From assembly GCF_028736175.1 (NCBI RefSeq), contig NZ_CP117880.1:3038001-3102000 (forward strand): a stretch of 64,000 bases of DNA. Direction: 5' to 3'. Within the stretch, counting starts at the first letter, position 1, and each line of letters begins with the position of its first letter. Shown piece by piece: positions 17,356 to 24,914 of the stretch. The translations under genes and the position numbers were made by a program. The DNA comes from Sphingobacterium oryzagri. Lineage in GTDB: Bacteria > Bacteroidota > Bacteroidia > Sphingobacteriales > Sphingobacteriaceae. The notes under the pieces were generated by a model, which searched no databases, had not been told where the DNA came from, and was given only the letters and a program-made list of their open reading frames with translations.

Positions 17356-17643
17356 CTATAATACAAAAGATTCGACCATTCCTTTGATGGATGGCAACAA
17401 AATTTTAAATGCTTCTCTTTTGTCAGGGTCTATATCTTCTGGAGTTAAAGAATGAAAAAATAGAATTGGTAATGGTACGTCAAGACTTAAAGCAATAGCT
17501 TTTAAAGATGTTATTGTAGGCTCTTTAGAATTGTTCTCAATTTTCGATAAATATGCTTGACTAATATCAGATTTATTTGCAAGTTCACCTTGTTTTAAAC
17601 CTTTTTTTCTTCTTAGCTCCCTAATTGTATTCCCGATATCCAT
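17356..17643 (-). CDS. XRE-family HTH protein of retron-like operon
   Basis: The 95-residue product has a Cro/C1-type helix-turn-helix: IRELRRKKGLKQGELANKSDISQAYLSKIENNSKEPTI. A tail (FHSLTPEDIDPDKREAFKILLPSIKGMVESFVL) follows. It is followed by the reverse transcriptase after 2 bases, so both are surely translated from one mRNA. XRE partners occur in one retron class (type VI by my recollection), where the HTH protein is a candidate regulator or effector kept in check by msDNA. That role is inferred. Confidence 0.87.
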   Translation of the reverse strand: MDIGNTIRELRRKKGLKQGELANKSDISQAYLSKIENNSKEPTITSLKAIALSLDVPLPILFFHSLTPEDIDPDKREAFKILLPSIKGMVESFVL

Positions 17644-17671
17644 AGCTATTTAAATAAAAAAAGTAGGAATG

Positions 17672-17923
17672 TTAGTTGAAGAAATCTGTGAGTTCTGATG
17701 CCACGCCTAATATTTTGACTACAATCATCAGAATGTCCATTAATTCTATTTTTTGTTTACCATCATCGGGCTCAAGACTTTTAGTAGCCTCTAATCTCAG
17801 AATGCATTCTCTAAATAGATTCTTCTCTTCTTCCGTTAACGAACAACGGTCCTTGGAAAGAACGACTTTAATACCTTGTATCAAATCGTCTGTTGATTTA
17901 CTTAATTTGTTATTATTTTTCAT
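17672..17923 (-). CDS. Small helical protein at head of retron-like operon
   Basis: The 83-residue product is acidic and mostly helical, with LSKSTDDLIQGIKVVLSKDRCSLTEEEKNLFRECILRLEA and a hydrophobic C-terminal helix LMDILMIVVKILGVASELTDFFN. The last could be membrane-active. It matches no family I know. It precedes the XRE gene by 28 bases in the same direction, so it is probably co-expressed with the reverse transcriptase. An effector or antitoxin role is possible but not shown. Confidence 0.65.
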   Translation of the reverse strand: MKNNNKLSKSTDDLIQGIKVVLSKDRCSLTEEEKNLFRECILRLEATKSLEPDDGKQKIELMDILMIVVKILGVASELTDFFN

Positions 17924-18041
17924 CTTTTTATGAATTAGTGGTAATCATTTACCTGCTTATCCAAATGATTATATCGAATTCATAAACGTTGTTCGTTATT
18001 TACATTCCTACAAAATCCTGCTTATAAAAAAAATAAATAAT

Positions 18042-18240
18042 TCTGACTGCATTGCGTATCATCGCTGTGACTGCATGGCTCATCATCACTCTAACTGCAT
18101 TGCGCATCATCGCTCTGACTGCATTGCGCATCATCGCTCTGACTGCATGGCGTATCATCGTTCTGACTGCATGGCGTATCATCGTTCTGACTGCATGGTG
18201 TATCATCGCTCTGACTGCATGGTGTATCATCGCTCTGACT
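18042..18240. repeat. Eight tandem copies of a 24-bp repeat
   Basis: Eight direct copies of a 24-base unit (core TCTGACTGCATGGCGTATC, minor variants) fill 18042-18233; a ninth copy breaks off after TCTGACT at 18240. Copies 5 and 6 are identical to each other, as are 7 and 8, which suggests recent slippage or duplication at the right side. There are no spacers, so this is not a CRISPR array. The period is a multiple of three, so long octapeptide-repeat frames appear on both strands, but none has codon or start features of a gene. Confidence 0.9.
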
Positions 18241-18420
18241 AGTAGTTATCACGACCCATATCCATTTTAAGACCTCGTTACTGGTCAACTTTATAGCATA
18301 TTCGTTCGGCTCAGCAGATTACTTCGGTCTTGCGGTTGCTGTTCCGATCACTCTTTAGTGCCTCCCGAGTTCCCTCACGGGTGGTGCGCGAAAACGCGCA
18401 CTTTAGATGTGTGAACTGTC
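18241..18420 (-). ncRNA. Candidate structured RNA (possible retron msr-msd)
   Basis: Read on the minus strand, upstream of the retron-like operon, this stretch has GTGCGCG-TTTT-CGCGCAC (18401-18384, perfect 7-bp stem), then CCCG..CGGG, then CACT-AAAG-AGTG, and a longer-range pairing of AAGACC (about 18331) with GGTCTT (about 18270). It is more GC-rich than its surroundings and has no ORF. Retron non-coding RNAs sit upstream of the operon and have short stem-loops of this type. The a1/a2 pairing and the priming G have not been located, so this is a hypothesis. Confidence 0.35.
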
Positions 18421-18629
18421 GATATAATCTTAAGTAAATCTTTCAAAGAACTGATGATACAAATGTATGTAATATTCCTCATGGAGCAAAATAATATTTA
18501 ATATATTACTGATGGATTCAAAAAATGTAGTAGATGTTCTACAAGGATATTTCTAACAATCTTATAAACGATATTGAATTTATGTGAAAGTAAGATATTA
18601 TTTAATGCATGTCATAATTGAAATATTAA

Positions 18630-19205
18630 CTATTTAATTGACTCCTTTACCTTTAGATAACGGTAACAAGTTGCACGGCTTATTTTCAAACTTTCTGCTA
18701 TATCTTGCACAGAAGGACTATTCATAGCATTATACAAGGTCTTTACTGCTTTGATTTTTTTAATAGTTTCTTTACTATAGCCAGCTGGTCTCCCCCCCTT
18801 TCGCCCGCGAGCTCTAGCAGACGACAAACCAGCTTTTGTCCTTTCGGATATAATCTCTCTCTCGAATTCAGCGAGTGACGCAAAAATGTTGAATGTGAAT
18901 CGACCTGTTGCAGTGTTGGTATTTATTCCATCTTGTATGCTAAGAAAGCTAACTTCTAATTGCTGCATCTTTGTAATTAGATCGATCAGATCTTTTAGGG
19001 ATCTACCAAGACGATCCAATTTCCACACGACAACAGTGTCACCTTTCCTTAACTTTTCGAAGAGCTTCGTAAGCTCTGGGCGTTCTTTAGATTTTCCGGA
19101 AATCTTTTCTTCAAATACAATTTCGCAGCCCGCATTTTTCAATGCATCGATCTGCATGTCTAAGTTTTGATCTTGGGTACTTACCCTAGCATATCCTATT
19201 TTCAT
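18630..19205 (-). CDS. Small serine recombinase (resolvase/invertase)
   Basis: The 191-residue product starts MKIGYARVSTQDQN with catalytic Ser9. VVVWKLDRLGRSLKDL and FASLAEFEREIISERTKAGL are the usual active-site and E-helix motifs. A C-terminal helix-turn-helix (SVQDIAESLKISRATCYRYLK) binds DNA. It catalyses resolution or inversion between short dimeric sites. Three direct repeats of TTTnTGArACA type lie directly upstream of its start (19226-19264), as in resolvase res sites. No Tn3-type transposase is in the window. Confidence 0.92.
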   Translation of the reverse strand: MKIGYARVSTQDQNLDMQIDALKNAGCEIVFEEKISGKSKERPELTKLFEKLRKGDTVVVWKLDRLGRSLKDLIDLITKMQQLEVSFLSIQDGINTNTATGRFTFNIFASLAEFEREIISERTKAGLSSARARGRKGGRPAGYSKETIKKIKAVKTLYNAMNSPSVQDIAESLKISRATCYRYLKVKESIK

Positions 19206-19225
19206 AAAAACGTTTGATAAGCTAA

Positions 19226-19264
19226 TTTATGAAACATAGATTTGTGAAACAACATTTTGAGACA
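19226..19264. promoter_or_regulatory. Direct repeats upstream of serine recombinase (res-like)
   Basis: TTTATGAAACA (19226-19236), TTTGTGAAACA (19241-19251) and ATTTTGAGACA (19254-19264) are spaced 13-15 bases apart in the same direction, starting 21 bases before the recombinase ATG. They resemble recombinase half-sites and share TTTGTGARACA with the dispersed motif at 5951, 9944 and 10422. The recombinase may bind here to recombine or to repress itself. Confidence 0.5.
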
Positions 19265-19503
19265 CTATATGATATGAAATATCTCCAATTGTTGAATCTA
19301 TTATTTCTGTCGCAGAAAACGACCGTTAACATAAATTTACTGTGTACTTGTAATAGATCATCTCATTTTTTATGCTTATATCAATAAGCTATTGTTAGTA
19401 AGAGATTTTTTACAATGTTACAAAGGTGTCGATATGTGCTATATCTGATCAACAATTTAGCTTAAGAAGTTCGGATCACACCCGCTGCTTAACCTTTTTT
19501 AGA

Positions 19504-19806
19504 TTAACACGCTTTATTTTGATTCGTAAATAGGACAATCAATTCTTTTGCACTTTTAACAGATTCAATTTCTAAACGATCAATTCGCCAAGCCGCCGAA
19601 AAATTACCGTCTTTTCTGAGCACTATTAAACCAGCTCTGATCCACTCTTCTACATTTTTTCTACCATACATTTTAAAAGCTTCCGATTTTTTTAAGTAGC
19701 GTCTAATATGTCCTGATTCCGTAAAGGCCATCGTCGCGCCCATTTTTGCAGCGATTTCAATCAAAATTTTAAGCTGATACATGTTAACGGTTAATATCGT
19801 ATTCAT
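19504..19806 (-). CDS. HTH protein, paralogue 1, beside integrase
   Basis: The 100-residue product contains KSEAFKMYGRKNVEEWIRAGLIVLRK, which matches KTEAYKRYGRSNVDRWLKENLICV of the next gene. This looks like an excisionase/MerR-type winged helix that recognises DNA by an R-x-N-V helix. It starts 32 bases after the stop of its paralogue, in the same direction. It may be a recombination directionality factor or element regulator; this is inferred from size, fold and position next to the integrase. Confidence 0.68.
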   Translation of the reverse strand: MNTILTVNMYQLKILIEIAAKMGATMAFTESGHIRRYLKKSEAFKMYGRKNVEEWIRAGLIVLRKDGNFSAAWRIDRLEIESVKSAKELIVLFTNQNKAC

Positions 19807-19838
19807 TTTTTTACTGATGCTTATTAAAAAATAATATG

Positions 19839-20126
19839 CTATTTACGTTCTCTTGCAGTCAAATAAGTCGTCCTATTACTCTTTGCTGCAATCTGATCAA
19901 GCTCTTTTCGAAGAAGCACCTTCCTATTTCCATAATTGGAAACGCAAATAAGATTTTCTTTCAGCCAACGATCTACGTTACTACGACCATATCTTTTGTA
20001 AGCTTCAGTCTTTGTTAGCAGATCCGAAAGTATATCGTCTTGTAGGATTGCATAGCCCAAACCTTTACGAACGGAAGCTTTTACGAGATTTGTAAGTTCT
20101 TCTATTGTTATGCTATTGTCCATCAT
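19839..20126 (-). CDS. HTH protein, paralogue 2, beside integrase
   Basis: From ATG 20126 the product has 95 residues; the frame extends to another ATG at 20180 but the first 18 residues look unlike the paralogue. The start MMDNSITIEELTNLVKASVRKG corresponds to VNMYQLKILIEIAAKMG of the neighbour, and the shared motif KTEAYKRYGRSNVDRWLKENLI follows. The pair probably arose by duplication and diverged strongly. It likely binds DNA at the element ends or at a promoter. Confidence 0.68.
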   Translation of the reverse strand: MMDNSITIEELTNLVKASVRKGLGYAILQDDILSDLLTKTEAYKRYGRSNVDRWLKENLICVSNYGNRKVLLRKELDQIAAKSNRTTYLTARERK

Positions 20127-20339
20127 AAAATTTATTTGTGTAATCTCATATTCAAACATAAATATATACGTTGCAAGCATTTACCAAGGTGGATATATTG
20201 GTATAAATGATATCCAAAATCTTTATAAATAGGAGATGCATGGTTGAACTACCACGCATCTTCAAATACTTTAATAAAAAGAATTAAATTGCCATAAACC
20301 CATAATTAGCTAACTTACAATCAAACCGTCGCCAACCCA

Positions 20340-21638
20340 TCACTCTTTTCTGGACTTATTTAGCAGCAAAGCAGCTTTAAGCATTTCCTTCTCGATCTTT
20401 TTAAATCTTGCTATAACTTTACCTTGCACATCGTCAACAATTCTCCAATCTTTAGCAAGGTAGACATCGGTAGTTCGGTTTCCCATATCGACATGATTTA
20501 ATGCGAGTGCAACATCATCTTTACTCATTCTGCAGTCATTTCGCGCAACATTTGCAAAACTGTGCCTCGCCCAATAAAAAGTTGTATCTTTTAATCCGGT
20601 CATTTTGCACAGTTGCTCCATGCCCTTACTCAAGGCCTTATTTAAGCATTGGATCGACGAGTATCTTTTCTTTAATGATCCGACATACTTTTGTAACAGG
20701 TCATTTGCTTCAGGCACAGCTAAAATGCTGATGAATGCCTTATCCTTCCGGCGACCAGTAGTTTTTGACCGATAATACTCGATTCTGTCATCTTTAAAAT
20801 TCTGTTTGGACAAATTGTAAAGGTCGACAGCATTTGTGCCACACAAATAAAAGGAGAGCATATACATATCTTTTGCTAGCTCAGCCCGACTTCCATGCGT
20901 TGTGTGACAATACTTCATCGAAAATATCTGCTTTAGCGTGTTAAATCTTTCCTTATCCCTCACTGGCGGAGTTCCAACTTTATACTTTCTAAACGGATAA
21001 TGTTTTATGCGAATGATACCTAAATCCTCATCGTTGTACCTATTTCGGGCGGCGTTAAACAACGTTCTAAGATCACGCATATAATTGTGTACGGTCAAGG
21101 CAGACACTGGGGGCTCGATGGTAGTTACTGGCTCACCAAATTGGTTAATTCGTGTCATCTTTCTTTCGGATTTAAGATAGCGTTCATAAGAAAGCAACAT
21201 GCTATACTGGATCTCGTTGATTGAAAAAGATTGCGATTTAAAGAAGTCAATTAGACTATTTTTTACAACTTTAAAGCTTTCTGCACTTTTAATTCTTCCT
21301 TCCTCCCTGATCCTAATGATATGGTCTTCACAGAATTTAGCGAAGTCTACTTCTTCGTTAGAATCAATCAGATAGTCTCTTAATGTTTCAGAAGTAAAGA
21401 AATCAAGCTTCCCGTCTAAAAGACTAATCTTCTTTCGGTAATCTCTCAGCTGTTGCTCAACGACATCAGCGACAAACGGATCTCTAATTTTAAGATCCTT
21501 CGTTAGTTGCTTCTTTACTACAAAATGTGTAGTATCCAGAAATGTTCTCCTTCGTTTGTGATAGACACAAATTTTCACATTGTAAGTTCCATCAGCCTTC
21601 TTGTGATGTTCATAAATTTTAGCGCTTACGGTAGCCAT
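20340..21638 (-). CDS. Tyrosine integrase of tRNA-Thr-linked island
   Basis: The 432-residue product has an N-terminal arm-binding domain (about 1-85), a SAM-like core-binding domain (about 95-200) and a catalytic domain. FYWARHSFANVARN is box II with Arg and His; NRTTDVYLAKDW holds the nucleophilic Tyr. In the box I region, LSFYLCGTNAVDLYNL, the usual catalytic Arg is not evident, as in some Bacteroidota integrases such as IntDOT. The gene lies 188 bases from tRNA-Thr, whose 3' end faces it, as expected for an element integrated at the tRNA 3' end. Confidence 0.9.
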   Translation of the reverse strand: MATVSAKIYEHHKKADGTYNVKICVYHKRRRTFLDTTHFVVKKQLTKDLKIRDPFVADVVEQQLRDYRKKISLLDGKLDFFTSETLRDYLIDSNEEVDFAKFCEDHIIRIREEGRIKSAESFKVVKNSLIDFFKSQSFSINEIQYSMLLSYERYLKSERKMTRINQFGEPVTTIEPPVSALTVHNYMRDLRTLFNAARNRYNDEDLGIIRIKHYPFRKYKVGTPPVRDKERFNTLKQIFSMKYCHTTHGSRAELAKDMYMLSFYLCGTNAVDLYNLSKQNFKDDRIEYYRSKTTGRRKDKAFISILAVPEANDLLQKYVGSLKKRYSSIQCLNKALSKGMEQLCKMTGLKDTTFYWARHSFANVARNDCRMSKDDVALALNHVDMGNRTTDVYLAKDWRIVDDVQGKVIARFKKIEKEMLKAALLLNKSRKE

Positions 21639-21782
21639 AAACTTTTCAGTAAAACGTCAAAAGTTCCGTTACATATTTGTAACACAAAGACGTTAAGTTC
21701 AACAAAAAATTATGTAAATCATGTCATTTCGGAGACCCCGATTGACTACACAAAGATGTTCCTAATCTTCGTTTAAAACGCA

Positions 21783-21818
21783 AAAAAGCGGCTTTTTCGT
21801 GTAAAAAAACCGCTTTTT
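21783..21818. terminator. Bidirectional terminator between integrase and tRNA-Thr
   Basis: AAAAGCGG and CCGCTTTT pair around an AT-rich loop and are flanked by A and T runs on both strands. It can stop transcription after the tRNA on the minus strand and from the left. Confidence 0.75.
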
Positions 21819-21825
21819 AAATCTG

Positions 21826-21898
<73 letters not shown>

Positions 21899-22158
21899 CT
21901 AAAAGCATAACGCTTTTGGTTTTGCAAATATGAGAAGATTGTTGAAAATATGCAACCCCCAGCACATACTTTTTGCGCTAATCAACAATAAACAAATGAT
22001 TATCAGCACAAAAAAATCTACGAAACGACATTTTGTCCTAACAAAATAAAAAATAATGTCAAAAATTCCGATAAGGCCAGTAAAATCCAAAAGGCATATA
22101 AATTGTTATGCAATAAACATCCATAAGAACACAAGCAAAACAATAAAAAATAGATCCT

Positions 22159-24756
22159 ATGAATTTTAACAACTATACAATCAAAGCACAGGAAGCCATA
22201 CAAAAGGCTTCTGAAATAGCTGTTGGAAATCAACAACAAGCTATCGAGCCTGTACATATATTGAAGGCACTTCTAACGGTTGATGAAAACATCGTTGGCC
22301 ATTTATTAAAAAAACTAAACGCCAACTTAAACTACGTAAGCAGCGAGGTCGATAAATTGATTGCTTCCCTACCTAAAGTAAGCGGGAGCAATGTATATCT
22401 GAGCAACGGCAGCACTTCGGTGCTACAAAAAGCACAAAGCTACCTCAAGGAGTTTAACGACGAATTTATTTCAATAGAACACGTGCTGCTTGCGCTACTA
22501 TCGTCAAGCGACGGCGCCAGCGCGTTATTAAAAGGTCAGGGCGTAAACGAAAAAGACCTAAAAACAGCTATAAAAGAGCTGCGTGGCAACTCGCGGGTGA
22601 CCGATCAAAATGCAGAAGCAACGTATAACGCACTAGGCAAATACGCACGAAATCTAAACGAATATGCGGAATCAGGAAAGTTGGATCCCGTTATCGGCCG
22701 TGATGAAGAGATACGCCGCGTTATGCAGATTCTTTCACGACGCACCAAAAACAACCCGATATTAGTTGGTGAACCTGGCGTCGGCAAAACGGCCATAGCC
22801 GAAGGTATAGCCTACCGCATTATCAAAGGCGATGCGCCCGAAAACTTAAAGTCAAAAATTGTGTTTTCGCTGGATATGGGTGCATTGATTGCAGGCGCAA
22901 AATATAAAGGTGAGTTTGAAGAACGCCTGAAAGCCGTTGTCAAAGAAGTAGCAGAAAGCGATGGTGAAATTATCCTTTTCATCGATGAGATTCACACCTT
23001 GGTAGGCGCTGGCGGTGGTGAAGGTGCCATGGATGCCGCAAACATTTTAAAACCGGCATTGGCCAGAGGCGAACTGCGGGCGATTGGTGCAACCACGCTA
23101 AACGAGTTTCAAAAATATTTTGAGAAAGACAAAGCGCTGGAGCGACGTTTTCAAAAAGTGCTGGTCGATGAGCCCGATACACAAGATGCTATTTCAATCT
23201 TACGCGGCTTAAAAGAGCGTTACGAAACACACCATAAAGTGCGCATCCTTGATGAGTCTATTATCGCGGCTGTCGAACTATCGCAACGTTACATCACCGA
23301 CCGCTTTTTACCAGACAAGGCGATCGACCTGGTGGATGAGGCGGCTTCGAAATTACGCCTGGAAATGGACTCGGTGCCGGAAGCTGTCGATGAGCTAAAT
23401 CGCCGCATTATGCAACTCGAGATTGAGCGTGAAGCCATTAAACGCGAGCATGATGAGCGAAAAGTGCAAGAGCTTTCAGAAACGATTGCCAATCTATCTA
23501 CCGAGCGTGATTCGCTAAAAGCAGCTTGGCAATCCGAGAAAACACTGGTAGACCGCGTCAATCAGGAAATCCAAAATATTGAAGATTACAAACTGGAAGC
23601 CGATCAGGCCGAACGCGCAGGCGATTACGGAAAAGTAGCCGAATTGCGCTACGGAAAGATCAAAGAAGCGCAAGACAAGGCCGAAAAATTGAAGTTAGAA
23701 CTGGCAGAGAAGCAACAAGATAGCCGGATGCTAAAAGAGGAAGTCACCTCGGACGATATTGCAGATGTCGTATCACGCTGGACCGGCATTCCGGTGAGCA
23801 AAATGATTCAGTCTGAACGCGAAAAACTGCTGAATCTGGAAGGTGAACTGCATAAGCGCGTAGCAGGACAAGAAGAAGCTATCGAAGCCATTGCAGATGC
23901 TATTCGCCGTTCGCGCGCCGGATTAAGTGACGCAAAACGGCCGATTGGTTCATTTATTTTTCTGGGCACCACGGGCGTCGGTAAAACCGAGCTTGCCAAA
24001 GCTTTAGCAGAATTTCTATTTGACGATGAGCAAGCGTTAGTGCGCATCGACATGTCTGAATACCAGGAGCGCCATGCCGTGTCTCGTCTTATCGGCGCGC
24101 CTCCGGGATATGTGGGCTATGATGAAGGCGGACAATTAACAGAGGCTGTTCGTCGTCGCCCCTACTCCGTGGTACTGCTCGACGAAATCGAGAAGGCACA
24201 TCCGGATGTGTTCAACATTTTACTACAAGTGTTGGATGATGGTCATTTGACCGATAATAAAGGACGAGTCGTAAACTTTAAGAATACGATTATTATCATG
24301 ACCTCCAACACCGGCTCGGGCGTCATCCAAGAAAACTTTGCCAAACTAACGGATGAAAACCGGGATGAAGTTGTCGCAAAAACGAAAGATGAGGTATTCG
24401 CTATCCTTCAGCAGTCTATACGCCCCGAGTTTCTGAATCGAATCGATGAAGTGATCATGTTTACGCCGCTTGGCCGCAACGAGATCGGTGATATTGTGCG
24501 TATGCAATTTAAACGTATGCAACAACAGCTTGCCGAACAAAACATCTTTATTTCGGCGAGCGAAGAAGCATTGGATTGGTTAGGCCAATTAGGTTATGAT
24601 CCGGTATACGGTGCTCGTCCGCTAAAACGCGTCATTCAAAAGCGCATTTTAAACGAGCTTTCCAAAGAAATCCTGGCAGGCAAGGTATCCCGTGATTCGG
24701 TTATCCAGCTGGATGTGTTTGATGGGCAGTTTGTCTTTATCAACAAATCGGCGTAA
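22159..24756 (+). CDS. clpB: ClpB disaggregase ATPase
   Basis: The 865-residue product is a full-length ClpB. It has a Clp N-terminal domain (MNFNNYTIKAQEAIQKASEI), AAA module 1 with Walker A GEPGVGKTA and FIDEIHTLVGAG, a coiled-coil M domain (about 400-525), AAA module 2 with GTTGVGKTE and LLDEIEKAHPDV, and a C-terminal Clp D2 domain. The M domain marks it as ClpB rather than ClpA/C. It rescues aggregated proteins with DnaK. It is transcribed alone away from the island, and a hairpin terminator follows. The GC content rises sharply here compared with the island. Confidence 0.97.
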   Translation: MNFNNYTIKAQEAIQKASEIAVGNQQQAIEPVHILKALLTVDENIVGHLLKKLNANLNYVSSEVDKLIASLPKVSGSNVYLSNGSTSVLQKAQSYLKEFNDEFISIEHVLLALLSSSDGASALLKGQGVNEKDLKTAIKELRGNSRVTDQNAEATYNALGKYARNLNEYAESGKLDPVIGRDEEIRRVMQILSRRTKNNPILVGEPGVGKTAIAEGIAYRIIKGDAPENLKSKIVFSLDMGALIAGAKYKGEFEERLKAVVKEVAESDGEIILFIDEIHTLVGAGGGEGAMDAANILKPALARGELRAIGATTLNEFQKYFEKDKALERRFQKVLVDEPDTQDAISILRGLKERYETHHKVRILDESIIAAVELSQRYITDRFLPDKAIDLVDEAASKLRLEMDSVPEAVDELNRRIMQLEIEREAIKREHDERKVQELSETIANLSTERDSLKAAWQSEKTLVDRVNQEIQNIEDYKLEADQAERAGDYGKVAELRYGKIKEAQDKAEKLKLELAEKQQDSRMLKEEVTSDDIADVVSRWTGIPVSKMIQSEREKLLNLEGELHKRVAGQEEAIEAIADAIRRSRAGLSDAKRPIGSFIFLGTTGVGKTELAKALAEFLFDDEQALVRIDMSEYQERHAVSRLIGAPPGYVGYDEGGQLTEAVRRRPYSVVLLDEIEKAHPDVFNILLQVLDDGHLTDNKGRVVNFKNTIIIMTSNTGSGVIQENFAKLTDENRDEVVAKTKDEVFAILQQSIRPEFLNRIDEVIMFTPLGRNEIGDIVRMQFKRMQQQLAEQNIFISASEEALDWLGQLGYDPVYGARPLKRVIQKRILNELSKEILAGKVSRDSVIQLDVFDGQFVFINKSA

Positions 24757-24804
24757 AACGAACGCTGCACATCCGGATGCCAGCGCTTCGGTAAACTTTT
24801 AAGT

Positions 24805-24866
24805 AAACGGCTTTGTAAACGTTGTTTTCCTTCTTTTGGAAGACAGCCAAACAAAGCCGTTTGTTT
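24805..24866. terminator. Terminator after clpB
   Basis: AAACGGCTTTGT (24805-24816) pairs perfectly with ACAAAGCCGTTT (24851-24862), followed by TTGTTTTATG. A smaller TTCC..GGAA hairpin lies inside. Confidence 0.75.
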
Positions 24867-24914
24867 TATGCAAGCGCAGCAGAACGACAGCCAATAGACC
24901 AGCGATAAGCAACA

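Noticed and set aside
18042..18240. CRISPR array
   Set aside because: The 24-base units follow each other without spacers, and no cas genes are present.
18000..18288. Octapeptide-repeat ORFs on both strands (HAVRxMIR and SQSDDTPC types)
   Set aside because: They are a simple effect of a 24-base tandem repeat that stays open in several frames; no start signal or family supports coding.
18630..19205. Evidence for a complete Tn3-type transposon
   Set aside because: A resolvase-like gene is present, but no Tn3 transposase and no matching terminal repeats with GGGG ends were seen.
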